Source: Limnephilus marmoratus (taxonomy: Eukaryota; Arthropoda; Insecta; Trichoptera; Limnephilidae). Taken from it: a stretch of 64,000 nt of DNA. Location: NCBI GenBank assembly GCA_917880885.1, contig OU862928.1, positions 40,970,962-41,034,961 on the forward strand, written 5' to 3'. Under the pieces are notes generated by a model. That model saw nothing but the letters and a program-made list of their open reading frames with translations, did not search any database and had not been told where the DNA came from. Shown here piece after piece: positions 11,729-22,612 of the stretch. Each line of letters opens with the position of its first letter. Position 1 is the first letter of the stretch. Both the position numbers and the translations under genes were made by a program.

Positions 11729-12259
11729 AGCTGTGGATTTCCTTGAAACTGGTGGCCCCATGACGTGCTGGACGGTGTCTAGGGGTTGGCTGTCGTCGTT
11801 TGCAGGAGTGTCACGACTATCACGGCGACGGGACGTGTGCGGAATTAATAATTAAACGTAATTAGCTGACTCTCTCTTTCTACCACAGTTAATAGTTGCT
11901 CAAGGTATTTATGTATTGTTTACTTTTCCTTGGTTCAATTTTTCTCTTGCAAAATGCAATAAACTTAACATTAATTTTCACTAGTAAAACCAGCGTTTTT
12001 TATATGCATGACCTCAAAATCCTTTTCTCCACTATCCTGCGAAGGAGATCTTCTTGCTCTGGGAAGACAGCGGTCGGATGACAAAAGGTATAGGTACTAC
12101 CTACACTAAATGCTATTACCTTAAATATTAATTCACATTACAAGATGTATGATAATGATTTTATGTTTCCTTTGGGGGGTGCAGACATACGTTCACCGTT
12201 TGTCTCATGGTCGACTGCTTTTATTTAGTGTGTGAGAAAGTGCTGCCGCGTTAAACTTA

Positions 12260-13171
12260 GCATGTTCAAAAAATAAGTGTACTGTGACCGTAACGGGCGG
12301 TGGTTTTTAGCTTTTTGAGGGTTGGCAACAGTGAGTAGTAGAAGGAGTCTCTGGACCAGAACAAGTATCGAAGGAACATTGTAGTACGTAAACTCACGTT
12401 GTAGTGTCCAGTTAAAAAATTCCGCCAAGTGCTGTGATCCGCTTTTTATCACGGAAGGAATAACACATACAAAAAAAGGTGAGTCTTTCTGAGCTCTATT
12501 ATGACTAGAGATGATATTGGGTGACTTATTACACGCCTGGAAAAAAAGCAGTCGTGGTCAATAAAGTGGCGTCACACCAATTCGCCATCTGTCAAAAAAT
12601 TGAAAACCACAATTTCGGGCAAAAAAATCATGGCCTCAGTGTTATGGGATCTTCATCATTTTGGTCGAATTTCTGCCTCAGGTTGAGACCATCAATGCAC
12701 AAAAATATTGTGATACCTTAAACAAACTCTAAAGGAGCATTCAAAACAAAAGGAAGGGAATGCTCACCAGAGAAGTGTGCTTGTTTCACGAAAACGTTCG
12801 TCCTTATACAGCCCTAGCCACCAATACGCTCTTGGACTCATTTGGTTGGGATGTTTTAAACCATCCCCCGTAACCCTCTGACTTGGCATCTTCAGATTAT
12901 CATCTTTTCACCTTACCGAAAGCATGTATGGATGAAAAAAAATATTAAACCGACGAGCAGGTGCAGCAAGTGGTCCTGAAGTGGGGGAAGGAGCTGGCGG
13001 GAGAATTTTTATTGGAGGGCATAAAGAAACTTGTGCCACGGCTCACCACATGCATTGAACGGGTTGGCGATTATTTGAAAAAATAGTCAACAAGTATATC
13101 AACAATATCCTGTAATGTTTTTCTAATACATTTATCAAAAAAAAATCAGTGCACTTACTTTCTGAACATGC
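12260..13171 (+). pseudogene. Degenerate mariner element with transposase remnant
   Basis: Ends form an inverted repeat: left GCATGTTCAAAAAATAAGTG, right (reverse complement) GCATGTTCAGAAAGTAAGTG. Plus-strand translation in broken frames shows mariner landmarks: WVTYYTPGKK (about 12520), TINAQKYCDTLNK, VCLFHENVRPYTA (HDNARPH-like), then SFGWDVLNHPP-stop-PSDLASSDYHLF (SPDLAPSDYHLF-like), and the C-terminal PRLTTCIERVGDYLKK before the stop at 13084. At 0.9 kb it is shorter than the usual 1.3 kb, so the N-terminal half is largely lost. DD34D assignment is by family knowledge. Confidence 0.8.
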
Positions 13172-13208
13172 CTCATATTATGTTGAACAAAAGCAAAACC
13201 ATCAGTGT

Positions 13209-13926
13209 CTTAAGAGCGTTTAACCAGCCAGCGGACGAAAATCCACATTTCGTCGAAAGTTGTTCTTCCGATCGTGCAGGGCGGTTACAATGAGAAACAT
13301 TAATTATTCTCCGTACCAGCTTTTTAAAATTATAACTCAATATCGAATTTATTTCAATCCAAATTAGCTTTAATTTATACCTTCATTCAAAAATGCTGAA
13401 AGGCGTGATGATAAAACTATTAAAATAGTGTACTTTTTGTAGTTATTTTTTGATTATAAGTATTTATCATTTTTCAATAATGTCTAAATTTAATAAGAAT
13501 GTTAAAAAAATCTGAAATATATTAGTTTGTAAGTGTGCAAATAAATACACAAATGGACCAATTTTCGTCAAGAAACACATATACGTACATATTTTTTAAT
13601 GATTTTATTGAAACTAAAATTAAAATTCTAATACATAACTCTGCTAGATAATGTATTGATTTATTTTACTGCATGATTACATTATTTGAAATGGGTGTGG
13701 TATAATACAAAAACTTTTTTGAAAATTTAACAAATCTGCCAACGACCTATGGAATAACCTTATTATTCTAAAAATTAAAAAAAATTCTAAAAATTTATTA
13801 CATAACTTCACTAGATAAAAGAACAATCTTTCGAAATCCATTTATAATTTTTTGTGGAAAAGAGTCAATACGTCTAAAAACTTTTTTGAAAATGACGTAT
13901 TTCCAGCTTTCTCTGGTAATGCCCTC
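13209..13926. repeat. Right long inverted repeat of the TTAA element, with a 149-bp insertion
   Basis: Reverse complement of 8424-8974. It is longer because of an insert at 13727-13875 flanked by an exact 18-bp duplication AAAAACTTTTTTGAAAAT (13709-13726 and 13876-13893). The insert resembles a LINE 3' coding end (LWNNL-like), consistent with target-primed insertion after the inverted repeats had formed. Confidence 0.85.
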
Positions 13927-13930
13927 TTAA

Positions 13931-14089
13931 CATTTAAACGACTTTCCAGTACTTTTCGTAACTTAATTGTGACTTTCAGGTAAAAATTGTCACTTGGGCG
14001 TTACGTAACGGTTACGGCGCGTTACATGGAGGGGGAGGGGGGGGTCAAAAATCTTAAAAAATTGCGTTACGTAATACTTGAACGCCCCC
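13931..14089 (-). mobile_element. PIF/Harbinger-like fragment
   Basis: Ends ...GTTACGTAATACTTGAACGCCCCC followed by TTA (14090-14092). On the minus strand this is the terminus GGGGGCGTTCAAGTATTACG shared with elements at 22613 and 39481. Homology starts right after the TTAA of the 5.5 kb element, so the other end is missing. Confidence 0.65.
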
Positions 14090-14092
14090 TTA

Positions 14093-14574
14093 GAGGAATC
14101 AGACCTACGTTCATTGTGTTATCTCATCTTTTGAAAGAGCCGCAGCATTATTGTGTTAAGGAACGTATGTACTATTTTCATGCATTTACGATATTACGTT
14201 TACCTACCTAAGAACGTAAGAACCTAATTTAAGTATATTATCTCGCGATCTAAATAATTGTCAACCCCTTATAAAGTGCCTACGGAACCGTCTAGGGTAG
14301 GTACCCACCTCGGAAGCACGTCCAGCTGGCTACGAATAATTAAAGAATATATTATTAGCTTGTGTATACAATATTTTTCTTGTAGGGAAGCCATCGCAGT
14401 ACTTTGGTGCCTACCTCCAGAGATGGGTGTAATATTTTTCAGTGGGTATATATTTAGATCGGACGTATAGACAATAGACAGACCGTTGGAATTACTCTTT
14501 ATGGCATCGACCACGTGGATATAAGATAGCAATTGTCTGTGCTCACGTAGGTAGGTACTGATTGATTATCTTAA
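14093..14574. other. Non-coding, no gene seen
   Basis: AT-rich with scattered TAGGTA/TACCTA motifs. Opposing ORFs at 14258-14532 have no recognisable domain. Confidence 0.4.
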
Positions 14575-15145
14575 TGTACAAAAATGAATGTTTCTTTGTT
14601 TGTCCCTCATGAGTTCCTAAACCATTCATCCGATTGCGACGAAACTTTGGGGATTTAATGTGCGCATTCTCGCGATGGTTTCTGTGCGTATAGCGAGCTC
14701 TGTAGTTATGAAATTATTTTATATACTATTTATCCGATTGCGATGAAAATTTGGTGAGCTCTGGCGTTATGAAATTTGTATTAAAAAAATTGCAATAGGT
14801 GGCGCGTGAGTAGTTTGAAGAATGTGTGTATTTCGTGTGGTTTAGCGGCAGGGAGGGGAGGCGTGATGGGGAGGGGAATCCGGGAGGGCGGAGTGGAACG
14901 AAAGAGGAGGGTTCGCGGGAGTGGGATATGGGAGCGGGGACGGCGAGAAAGGTACAGACGAATACGGGGGGGAGGAACGCGTAAGGGGGGAGGAATTCGC
15001 GGGACTGAGGTGGGAGAGGTGAGGGGAAAGGCGGGGAAGGTGGAAGGGGAAGGCTGTGAAGATGAAGGGGAACCGCGGGAGGGGAAGGGGCACGAGAGGC
15101 GGAAGGCGGAAGGGGAACGAGGACGAAAGGGAAATTAACAAGCAA
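14575..15145 (+). mobile_element. Helitron-related repeat with purine-rich tail
   Basis: It begins ATGTACAAAAATGAATG and contains ATTCATCCGATTGCGACGAA (again near 14725), a GGTGAGCTCTGG block and a TTGTATTAAAAAAATTGCAA block also seen in the Helitrons at 10399 and 24124. It then turns into about 280 bp of G/A-rich sequence. No CTAG end with hairpin was found, so it is a truncated or diverged relative. Charged ORFs in the tract are composition artefacts. Confidence 0.55.
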
Positions 15146-15404
15146 TAGTTTACGAGTATAAGTTACATAAGTACAAAATGTTAATATAAATATGAAAAAT
15201 AGGTACTTGAAGAATAGAAAATAGTAATAAATTTGGATTTCTCGTAATACACCTCACTAGGCTAGCCTGTGTTGAGGCAGTAATTTTTAAGTTAATTTCT
15301 ATTACTTATTAAACACTTTTATTACACTTATATTAAAATATAATCACACTTAAAAAAATTTATGTTATCTTTGAAATTTTTTTGTGAATCACATTTTTTT
15401 TATT

Positions 15405-15740
15405 CTATCTGGAAGAATGTTGGAAAGTCTTATTGCAAAGTATCTGAAGTTTCATTGACCAAAAGTAGTATGCGTTATTTATGGGAATATGTAGCAAGTC
15501 ATTGTTATTGTTTCGTATACTATATTTATAATAGTTTTCTGTGCCTTTATGATTAGGTCTAGTGCAGATGCAATGCCACCTCCCCATGCTATGATGCCAT
15601 ACTCAATAATAGATTGACAGACTGCAAAATAAATCATTTTCAAGTGTCGTGAGTAATATGTTGTAATTGTTGTAAGCAGTGGCCTATTTTCGTCAATGGA
15701 AAGACCGTCAGGCACAAAATTCTCACGGGGAGCCATAGAG
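15405..15740 (-). pseudogene. LINE reverse-transcriptase C-terminal fragment
   Basis: Minus-strand translation includes RPLLTTITTYYSRHLKMIYF, then VCQSIIEYGIIAWGGG and LIIKAQKTIINIVYET, a segment found after the RT core in many arthropod LINE ORF2 proteins. It degenerates further downstream. It joins a hAT-like terminus at about 15740-15870. Confidence 0.65.
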
Positions 15741-15784
15741 CTACGAAAATATAAATAACACCGTATTCAATATTTCCTTCGTAA

Positions 15785-15870
15785 TTTTTTAACGGTCGGG
15801 TGCGGTGTCACTCCCCCGTCGGGTGGCACCCGGGGCGGTCCCCCCCCCCTGCCCCCTCGCTACGCTACTG
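15785..15870 (-). mobile_element. hAT-like terminal sequence (one end only)
   Basis: On the minus strand it begins CAGTAGCGTAGCGAGGGGGC, a common hAT terminus type (CAGTGGCGTAGC...), followed by a C/G-rich run and a GGGTGCCACCCGAC palindrome. The partner end and target duplication were not found, so this is a truncated copy. Confidence 0.5.
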
Positions 15871-16295
15871 CGCACAACGTGATTAAAATTTGTTATTATT
15901 CTGGATTATTATATTGGAATAACTTGTGCACACTAGTGAAAAATATTAGGATTATCTGAATTTTTAACAAATCAGTTCCAATTTAAAAAATGGCAAAAAT
16001 AAATTTCTGCTTAAAAATGTTATATGTATAATATGATAAGTAGGTACTCTATAGCTTGTCTCGATTCTACACACCATCAGTTCCAATTTTGAAAATGACA
16101 CTTAAATTCTGTGCAAATTTGAGATAAATGAAACAGATTTCACGCTGGACAAACGCACAGCACATACAACCGAAAATGGTATGTTTGATGATGATGAAAA
16201 AAACACAGTGTTAACTTTTTCGAATTCTCTGCACACCCTTTGGGGACACTTAGTTATATTGTATGCAAGTAGGTATACCTTATTTTCCCTAAACC
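15871..16295. other. Non-coding, no gene seen
   Basis: AT-rich. ATCAGTTCCAATTT occurs twice (about 15972 and 16077), hinting at a local duplication. Nothing else recognised. Confidence 0.35.
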
Positions 16296-16620
16296 GACTG
16301 CATATTGTATATATATATATATAAAATGAATGTACATATATTTGCTTGCTTGCGTATATGCATGTTTATTCCTCATGCGTTGCTAAACCATTCATCCGAT
16401 TGCGATGAAACTTTAGTGAGTTGTTGTGTGCACGCTCGCATTGGTTTCTATATATATATAGTGGTGAGCTCTGGCACTATGAAACTATTTCCTAAACTAT
16501 TCATCCGATTGCGATGAATCTTTGGTGAGTTGTTTTGAGCATGCCCGCGAAGGTTTCTATGTACGCATGAATTCGAAAGAAGAAGAAGACTAGGGGAAAC
16601 GGACAAAAGAAAAAGAAGAC
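16296..16620 (+). mobile_element. Helitron-related repeat fragment
   Basis: A (TA)n run leads into AAAATGAATG and two copies of CATCCGATTGCGATGAA (16395 and 16501) with GGTGAGCTCTGG between them, the same blocks as at 14575-14770. No 3' CTAG end with hairpin is present. Confidence 0.5.
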
Positions 16621-17039
16621 GGATGAAAGAAGGTATTTATTTTATCATAGTATATACATCGTTACGTTTATAACTTAAAGCAAATCATTTTATAATCACA
16701 CATTACCTACTTATCTTTTACATTGACAAATCGTCTATACACATTCAAATAAATACACTATTACAATCATTAATTAAACATATATATTCATATTTTCATA
16801 ACTCACAATCTTTTATTTTTGCATGTAATAATATATCAACTATGAAAATGTAGAAGGGAAAATAAAAACACATTCACATCATTAAGAAATGAAATTAATA
16901 ATCAGAATTTTGTTTAAAAAATCCCCTTTGAATGATTTTGCGAGAAGTGTTTATGTGTGTGATTTAGGTGCGAATGAATGTCGAAGGACCTTGCGTATGT
17001 GTTTTTGTGTGAATGTTAGACCACTGCACAAATAGAAAT
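16621..17039. other. AT-rich stretch, no gene seen
   Basis: No supported ORF or repeat beyond simple AT-richness. Confidence 0.35.
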
Positions 17040-17115
17040 GAATGCACATAAGAGGAATAGGAAGGAAGGGACTTACTGTAGAACCTTGTGGTACTTCTCC
17101 GGTCTCATGGCTTTG
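17040..17115 (-). pseudogene. Isolated reverse-transcriptase motif fragment
   Basis: Minus-strand translation TGEVPQGSTVSPFLPIPL matches the (G)VPQGS..SP.LF block of LINE reverse transcriptases. There is no RT sequence on either side. It is the first of four such short fragments in the window. Confidence 0.5.
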
Positions 17116-17621
17116 TTCATACACTTGTACAGTTAACAATTGCGGTATTTATGGGATTGAGTTATAAAAATGCGGGAGCGGAAAATTATAGTCTTATGCG
17201 GCGAGTTTCAATTGATGACACACTGATTTTATTATGGTAACGGTTCGTAGGGATGGGACAATATGGATTGGGAAGGAACTTGCTAGGGATGGGATACATG
17301 TGACAATCAAGCTACAAGCACAGAGTCTATGTTATAATGTGTAGATGTATGTAGGTAAGTGTAGCTATGATTGTGTAAACGCCCAACCACCCTTTTTATA
17401 ATATTTATGTTATTATGTTAGTAGGAATAGCTTTGCGGTCTTTTTTATTATTTTGGGACATATTTATTGCGACGAATTGAATTATTTTAGGAAAGAAAAC
17501 TTATTGCAAGTTATCCTTTAAAATATTAAAATGAATTACTTGTTTGCACCTGTACACACGCAATGTGAATACGAATAAATATTTTTATCCGTAAACAAAC
17601 TCAAACCTTTCAAGAAAGGCT
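17116..17621. other. Non-coding, no gene seen
   Basis: AT-rich, no supported feature. Confidence 0.3.
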
Positions 17622-17771
17622 AACAAATACAATATTGGATTGAAACAAAGTAATTCGCCAATCAATCGTGCTCTTCATAATATGTTCAATAATATTGGTC
17701 TAAATTCTAACATCGATATTTTCTCCGATTCACTGCCTAAATTTAAAAAGAGAATCATGCCAATAATATAA
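17622..17771 (+). pseudogene. LINE ORF2 extreme C-terminus fragment
   Basis: Plus-strand translation YNIGLKQSNSPINRALHNMF followed by IDIFSDSLPKFKKRI and a stop resembles the SP.NR..R.YN...DIF..SL..F end of endonuclease/reverse-transcriptase proteins common in arthropod genomes. A CA-rich microsatellite (17781-17822) follows. Confidence 0.5.
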
Positions 17772-17949
17772 TTTGTTCAATGCACATACACACATACATA
17801 CTTTCACACACACACACATTCCTTCCCATTATGCACATCATTATTATCATCACCCGGTAATTACTTAATATACATAACATAAATAAGACACTACCACGGA
17901 CATATGAATATATCTGGACCTGCCCTAAGTGATAAAAAAGTAATATTTC

Positions 17950-18010
17950 CCCCTCCCCATGGAACCGGCTTTAGCTCCGCCTTGGCGCCAGCTCGCTCCA
18001 TGGGGAGGGG
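17950..18010. repeat. Perfect 14-bp inverted repeat
   Basis: CCCCTCCCCATGGA at 17950-17963 is repeated in reverse as TCCATGGGGAGGGG at 17997-18010, around a G+C-rich loop containing GGCGCC. It may form a hairpin. No element could be assigned. Confidence 0.7.
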
Positions 18011-18148
18011 AGAGATCCACGCTTGAATCTAAAATATGTGACGTTATCATTCTTGTAGTGACCAGCGCGAAACTAACGTCCATACGTTTTACGAAATAAC
18101 ACGCCAAAAAACGGCAGCTTGCGCTATACATTATAGGTACATATTATA

Positions 18149-18539
18149 CAGGGTGTCCAGGGGTAAAGTGCATTAACTTCGGGAGGTGATTCTACATGAT
18201 GGTAGGAGTAAAAAAGATTAATAACTTTTTTCGAAATTCCAGCATTTTTTTTCCCATACAAAAAGATCTACCTACTAAAAATCCTTAGTGTGAGGTACGA
18301 TCTTACTTGCCGGGAGCCTGCCGGGCGCGATCGTGGTAACAATAAATGGTGGTGACTGGCCCGTATCGTAACAGAGGAAAATAATAAAGCTGGCCGCGCA
18401 CGCCGGTCAAATTTTACGTTTTTACCACAAAACTACCCCTAAAAGTTGGAATTTCGAAAAAAGTTATTTATCTTTTTTACTTACAATATCATGTAGAATT
18501 ACCTCCCGAAGTTAATGCACTTTACCCCCGGACACCCTG
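18149..18539. mobile_element. MITE with ~90-bp terminal inverted repeats, TATA flanks
   Basis: Ends start CAGGGTGTCC(A/G)GGGGTAAA and match each other in reverse for about 90 bp (through AACTTTTTTCGAAATTCCA). Each end is flanked by TATA (18145-18148, 18540-18543). A TA target duplication points to the Tc1/mariner superfamily. Length 391 bp, non-coding. Confidence 0.8.
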
Positions 18540-18543
18540 TATA

Positions 18544-19690
18544 GACATAGCGAATGTGGGCGGTTCTCCAGCGCCCTCGTCGCTGGTTACAGGGGTAAGT
18601 AAATTATGAAACATTTGTAAAAGTGTCTTAACTAAACACGGCAACAAAATATTGCTATGTGAATTGGGGCGAATGTTTTTGGGGCAAGCATTTGGCCTTA
18701 GCAAATATGTTATTAACGTGGCAAGCAATTCGCGCTCACATGTAAAAAGGTCTATTCATTCAAAGCAGATTTTGCTTTTAAGAACTAAATGGTGATATTA
18801 TAATGCGAGATGCCTATATACTGTCAGATTGATTTTTCAACGAATCACAGTATCTTTCCTCTCTTCGCCCCCCATAGTTTGGTTTTACCCCTCATCTGTA
18901 TCTTCTGGTCTATTCATTCTGATGTCTATGGACACCACAAAGAAACACATCACAGGTACCCACCATGAAATATGCTTATTAAATTAAAAAAAAAAAATTT
19001 AATTAAAAATTTATTGTAATTTGTTTTCACAACTGTAACTAATGTATTGTTTGCTTCTGTTTATAAATAAATAAATAAACACTGACGCAATATTGTATTT
19101 GTAAGCCATTTAAAAATTGCAAAACGGTGGTCACGTAGTATGGGTACGTTCCCTAAAATGAATTAGTTTCACGAAAACCATATTTAAATACTTTAATTTA
19201 TTTTCTAGAATGTGTATTTCTTCGTTCCTACATTTTCACTGCTGAATATAATAACTTGCTTTATAATAATAATCTCTCAAATTTAATAATCACTAGAAAT
19301 CTAATTAAGTACAATAAAATAAACACATTGTTTTTAGCACCTACGAAGTAAATATGTTGAGCATTACATAGGATTTGATTTTGCCGATTCTACTTCCTCT
19401 TGTGACAAGATATATATATGAATAAGATATTTAGGGAGGTGACTGCAACATAAATATTATTTTTACAATGAGAGGTTATTTTTCTACATAGAATAGTCAG
19501 CTTGCTACATTTTTTCTTTAGCATTAAAAAAACAGTTACTGAACCAAAAACTAGGAAATATTTGGATACTGATCGATTCACAGGATAAAAGAGGCAATTC
19601 AATTCAAAGAGATATTGAGAATTCAAGTACATTTATACCTAATATGACTATAGAGCAAAGAGAACACAAATAATTTTGCTGTATATTGAT
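18544..19690. other. AT-rich stretch, no gene seen
   Basis: A TTGCAAAACGGTGGTCACGT segment near 19118-19155, continuing AGTATGGGTACGTT, recurs with few changes at about 53680-53724, so it belongs to some dispersed repeat. There is an ATAAATAAATAAATAA run near 19065. No supported gene. Confidence 0.4.
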
Positions 19691-20010
19691 AAATAAAAAA
19701 GTTTTATCTTGATTTATTTTTGGGGTATTATGTCGTGTTGTGCTACCTCCCTTTTTAACCAACGTTTTGGACAGCATTACAGTGTTCAACATCAAGGCAG
19801 ATGTGTAATCGATTGTGGTGAAGTGTGTGTATATGCGATACCATGTTGTCAGCCTATAAGAGCTGGTATTACATTATGATTTAAAATTATTTTGATAATT
19901 TAAATAGGGCACCCATCTGCCTCATGGACACTGCTGTCTGAAATATTGGCTAAAGAAGGAGGTAGCACAATACGGCATAACCCCAAAAATAAATCACGAT
20001 AATACTTTCG
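19691..20010. mobile_element. Palindromic MITE-like element
   Basis: Left arm (about 19695-19800) and right arm (about 19905-20006) are inverted copies sharing GATTTATTTTTGGGGT and GTGCTACCTCC, then AACCAA and GACAGCA blocks. Part of the same sequence (TTATTTTTGGGGTGTTTTGC, then TACCTCC) recurs at 42275-42320. No target duplication was resolved. Confidence 0.65.
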
Positions 20011-20428
20011 GCCGTGAAAATCTAAAATCATAATATCTAATAAAAGTGTTATTTACAACTCTTTGTTAAATTAAATTGGTGAAAAAATAATGCGCACATA
20101 GACAAAAATTATACTTATTTGTAGAACAATTATATTAGTAAGAGTGGATTAAATATGAAGGATTATAATTTGATGTTTTTCATAGAATCGGTTTTGAAGT
20201 ATAAGTTTTACAGTGACATCTCTTGGAGAAAAGGGAAAACATTATCTTCTATTGAGCATTTTTTATTGAGTTGCTGATTATGACTTTATTTCACTAACAA
20301 CTTAAGTGGACAAAAACGTTCTTTGGGTTTTAAATGATAATAAAATTTGAACAACTTAATAATGGAGAGAATAGTAATATAACAAAATGGGTTATTCACC
20401 GTGTTGAATGTACCAAGGTAATCTAACA
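20011..20428. other. AT-rich stretch, no gene seen
   Basis: No supported ORF or repeat. Confidence 0.3.
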
Positions 20429-20785
20429 TAGGGATGTTATGGAGCTCCGTAACCGTAACCGAAACTATCGGATATCGAAATAAAAAAATGTCTGTAACGG
20501 TAACGGGCGGAGTTTAAATGACAGGTTTTTGTTTGTTTTTCTGGGCCGAGCCGTCACTTTTCACACAAGCCACGCGTTTCTCTTGCAATTTGCATTGTTT
20601 ATGATTGTGGGTGTACAAACATAGACTAGAAATTAAAGTCAAATCTTGCAATTTGTATTTTGCTTTTATAATTTTAAAATTCTAATACCCGTAACCAAAA
20701 TTAACCGCATCCGAAACCAGTATAATATTATTCCCATATCCGTATCCGTATCCAGTTTTCAAATTTCATATCCATAACATCCCTA
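20429..20785. mobile_element. Non-autonomous hAT-like element
   Basis: Ends TAGGGATGTTATGGA and (reverse complement of the right end) TAGGGATGTTATGGA match for 15 bp. Flanking 8-mers are ATCTAACA (20421-20428) and ATCTAAAA (20786-20793), a 7/8 match to a hAT-type 8-bp target duplication. The 357-bp interior is rich in CCGTAACCG-type and CCGTATCCG-type repeats and has no transposase. Confidence 0.75.
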
Positions 20786-20824
20786 ATCTAAAATCAAAGA
20801 TTTTTTTGTATTTCTTGGACAATT

Positions 20825-20958
20825 TTTAGACAAGGAGGATGATGTCAGGAAGGATGCAAGAGGACTACTCCATGTCGCAGATTGGAAGAAGACGGCCGAG
20901 GACAGAGGGCGGTGGAGGCTTATTTTGAAGGAGGCCAAGGCTCGAAATGGGCTGTAGC
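20825..20958 (+). pseudogene. RTE-like LINE ORF2 C-terminus fragment
   Basis: Plus-strand frame DVRKDARGLLHVADWKKTAE, then DRGRWRLILKEAKARNGL and a stop, matches the DR..W....... EA.. HNG ending of RTE-type ORF2 proteins. A short GATA repeat follows (20972-20987), as is usual at RTE 3' ends. Confidence 0.6.
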
Positions 20959-20987
20959 GCCATTGAAGAAGAAGATAGATAGATCAA

Positions 20988-21507
20988 GTATATTGTACTG
21001 CATATGCAATTCCTACTAAAGCTTTTTCTACACAGCCTTCTACCGATATTGTCAGAATGAATTTCTATATGAATTCAACAAATGGCAGGTATCATTTATA
21101 AGCTGAACTGTAGAACTCATAGCGTCTAACACAGTACATTTATTACAATTTTAAATTTAAGATAGCCACATTTTTAAACACAATATATTATCTTAAGACT
21201 AACTTTTTACAGCGTAAATACAATTTGGATAAACCTATTTACGTAAATATCTTTGTCATTTTGTGCATTCTTTAATATACTGTACAATGAACTAGCTTAA
21301 TAAACACTTCAATCACACTTAATAAACACTTAAATCAACAGGAAAACACAAAACACTTGCAGAAAATATATAGATTTATAACGTAATAGATATGAGTCAA
21401 AGAATAACAAAAAAAATGAGGACACATGATCACACTTCTTAGTGAACTTACGAAAAATACTAATTGAAGAAGAAAATATGAAGAAGAACAAGACCCAGAA
21501 AATAAAA
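20988..21507. other. AT-rich stretch, no gene seen
   Basis: A short repeat AATAAACACTT(A)AATCA(C/A) lies at 21298-21340. No gene. Confidence 0.3.
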
Positions 21508-21582
21508 AGGTATCGGTCGCAACTGGGAGTAGAACCCAAGATCTCTTTCAAGCGCTTCAACCAACTCGGCTGTTGTGACCTC
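21508..21582 (-). repeat. tRNA-derived SINE head
   Basis: The minus strand reads CAACAGCCGAGTTGGTTGAA (A-box-like) and then GGGTTCTACTCCC (B-box-like) about 30 nt on, the spacing of an internal Pol III promoter. The downstream TTTTCTGGGTCTTGTTCTTC body is shared with 22175-22260. Confidence 0.55.
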
Positions 21583-21744
21583 TTATTTTTTTTTTAAGTC
21601 ATTTTTACCAATCTCATATTGCGAATTCAGAATTATCAATATTATCTTGGACTAATTTTTCCCATATTTTGTGCCTATCTTTTTAAATGATCATCAAGTT
21701 TTATTCATATAGGACACTTTTTTTTTTTGTGAATACCTCACAAG

Positions 21745-22094
21745 AATCCCAACTGCTCCTGTATGGAGACAGTGGGACTATGTCATACACAATTGGGGTA
21801 TGTTGTGAGGCTGAAGGTAGTGCAAAGGGAAAGGCGATGGAGGGGGAAGGTGGGGAAGTACCTGGCTAGTCAGATCTGGTCACCAAACACATCTAAAGCC
21901 ATTTCTAGCAACAATTCAATTCTGAATGGTGGTCTTACACCGGGCGATACTGACGGTATCTTCTACTCTGGAACATGCCGCAAATATGCTACACATTATT
22001 TTTAATTAATAAAATTGTGAAATAAAACAAATTAATCAAATAAAATTTATTTTAGCACACCGGGATTTGAAGCCGAGAGTCTTGCCCCTCAACC
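21745..22094 (-). repeat. Dispersed tRNA-derived repeat (SINE-like), copy 1
   Basis: Shares a ~200-bp body with 61715-62095, including TTGGGGTATGTTGTGAGG, GGTGGTCTTACACC and a following AATTTATTTTAGC/AATTTACTTGC block. On the minus strand a B-box-like TTCAAATCCCGGTG (about 22055) and a tRNA-like head reach to about 22110. Pol III origin is inferred. Confidence 0.55.
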
Positions 22095-22262
22095 ACGGAG
22101 GTCATCAACACCAATCGACCTTTTCTAAAAAATTGATCATGCATTCGAGTCCTAATTGCAAACGTTACCATAATATTTTCTGTGTCTTGTTCTTTTTCAT
22201 ATTTTCGTTTAGATTTGTTAGTATTATCTTCTTCAATAATGTATTATTATATTGATGGGTAT
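22095..22262 (+). repeat. SINE-like repeat in plus orientation
   Basis: Contains GCATTCGAGTCCTAATTGC (B-box-like) followed by TTTTCTGTGTCTTGTTCTTT and TTCTTCAATAATG, the same body as the minus-strand copy near 21430-21510. Confidence 0.45.
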
Positions 22263-22612
22263 AACCTTCGAAAGTTATTATAACAAGATAACCAATAAAA
22301 ATTGAAAAATCAAATACATACGAATTGTTTAGTAAAATTGGATTAAATATTTACGAACCTCGAAAACACCAAGATTATACGATTAAAACATAAAACTGGA
22401 CGCAAGGAGGTCGGTGACGACAAAGAAGAAGAAAAATTAAAATGAATGACGCGTCAAATCACCTAACTTTAGAAACTTTAGCAATGACGACAATATTTTG
22501 GAGAACAAGTTGAAGAACATCTAAGAAGAGCAAATCTATTGACATAAGACTGCCTTTACACTCCTAAGTTTTTTCCCGTAAATCGCTCACATAAGCGGCT
22601 TAGGGGACGTTC
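22263..22612. other. AT-rich stretch, no gene seen
   Basis: No supported feature; it ends with the TTA (22610-22612) that flanks the next element. Confidence 0.3.

Larger units (their letters stand above)
8424..13926. mobile_element. 5.5 kb element with ~0.55 kb terminal inverted repeats, TTAA flanks
   Basis: The two ends are long inverted repeats (8424-8974 and 13209-13926) beginning GAGGG(T/C)ATTACCAGAGAAA. Both are directly flanked by TTAA (8420-8423 and 13927-13930), so insertion at TTAA is likely. TTAA targets are known for piggyBac, Kolobok and Sola3; from memory Sola3 ends begin GAG, but no transposase was found inside to decide. The interior carries a Helitron (10399-10993), a mariner remnant (12260-13171) and unassigned DNA. 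Confidence 0.65.
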
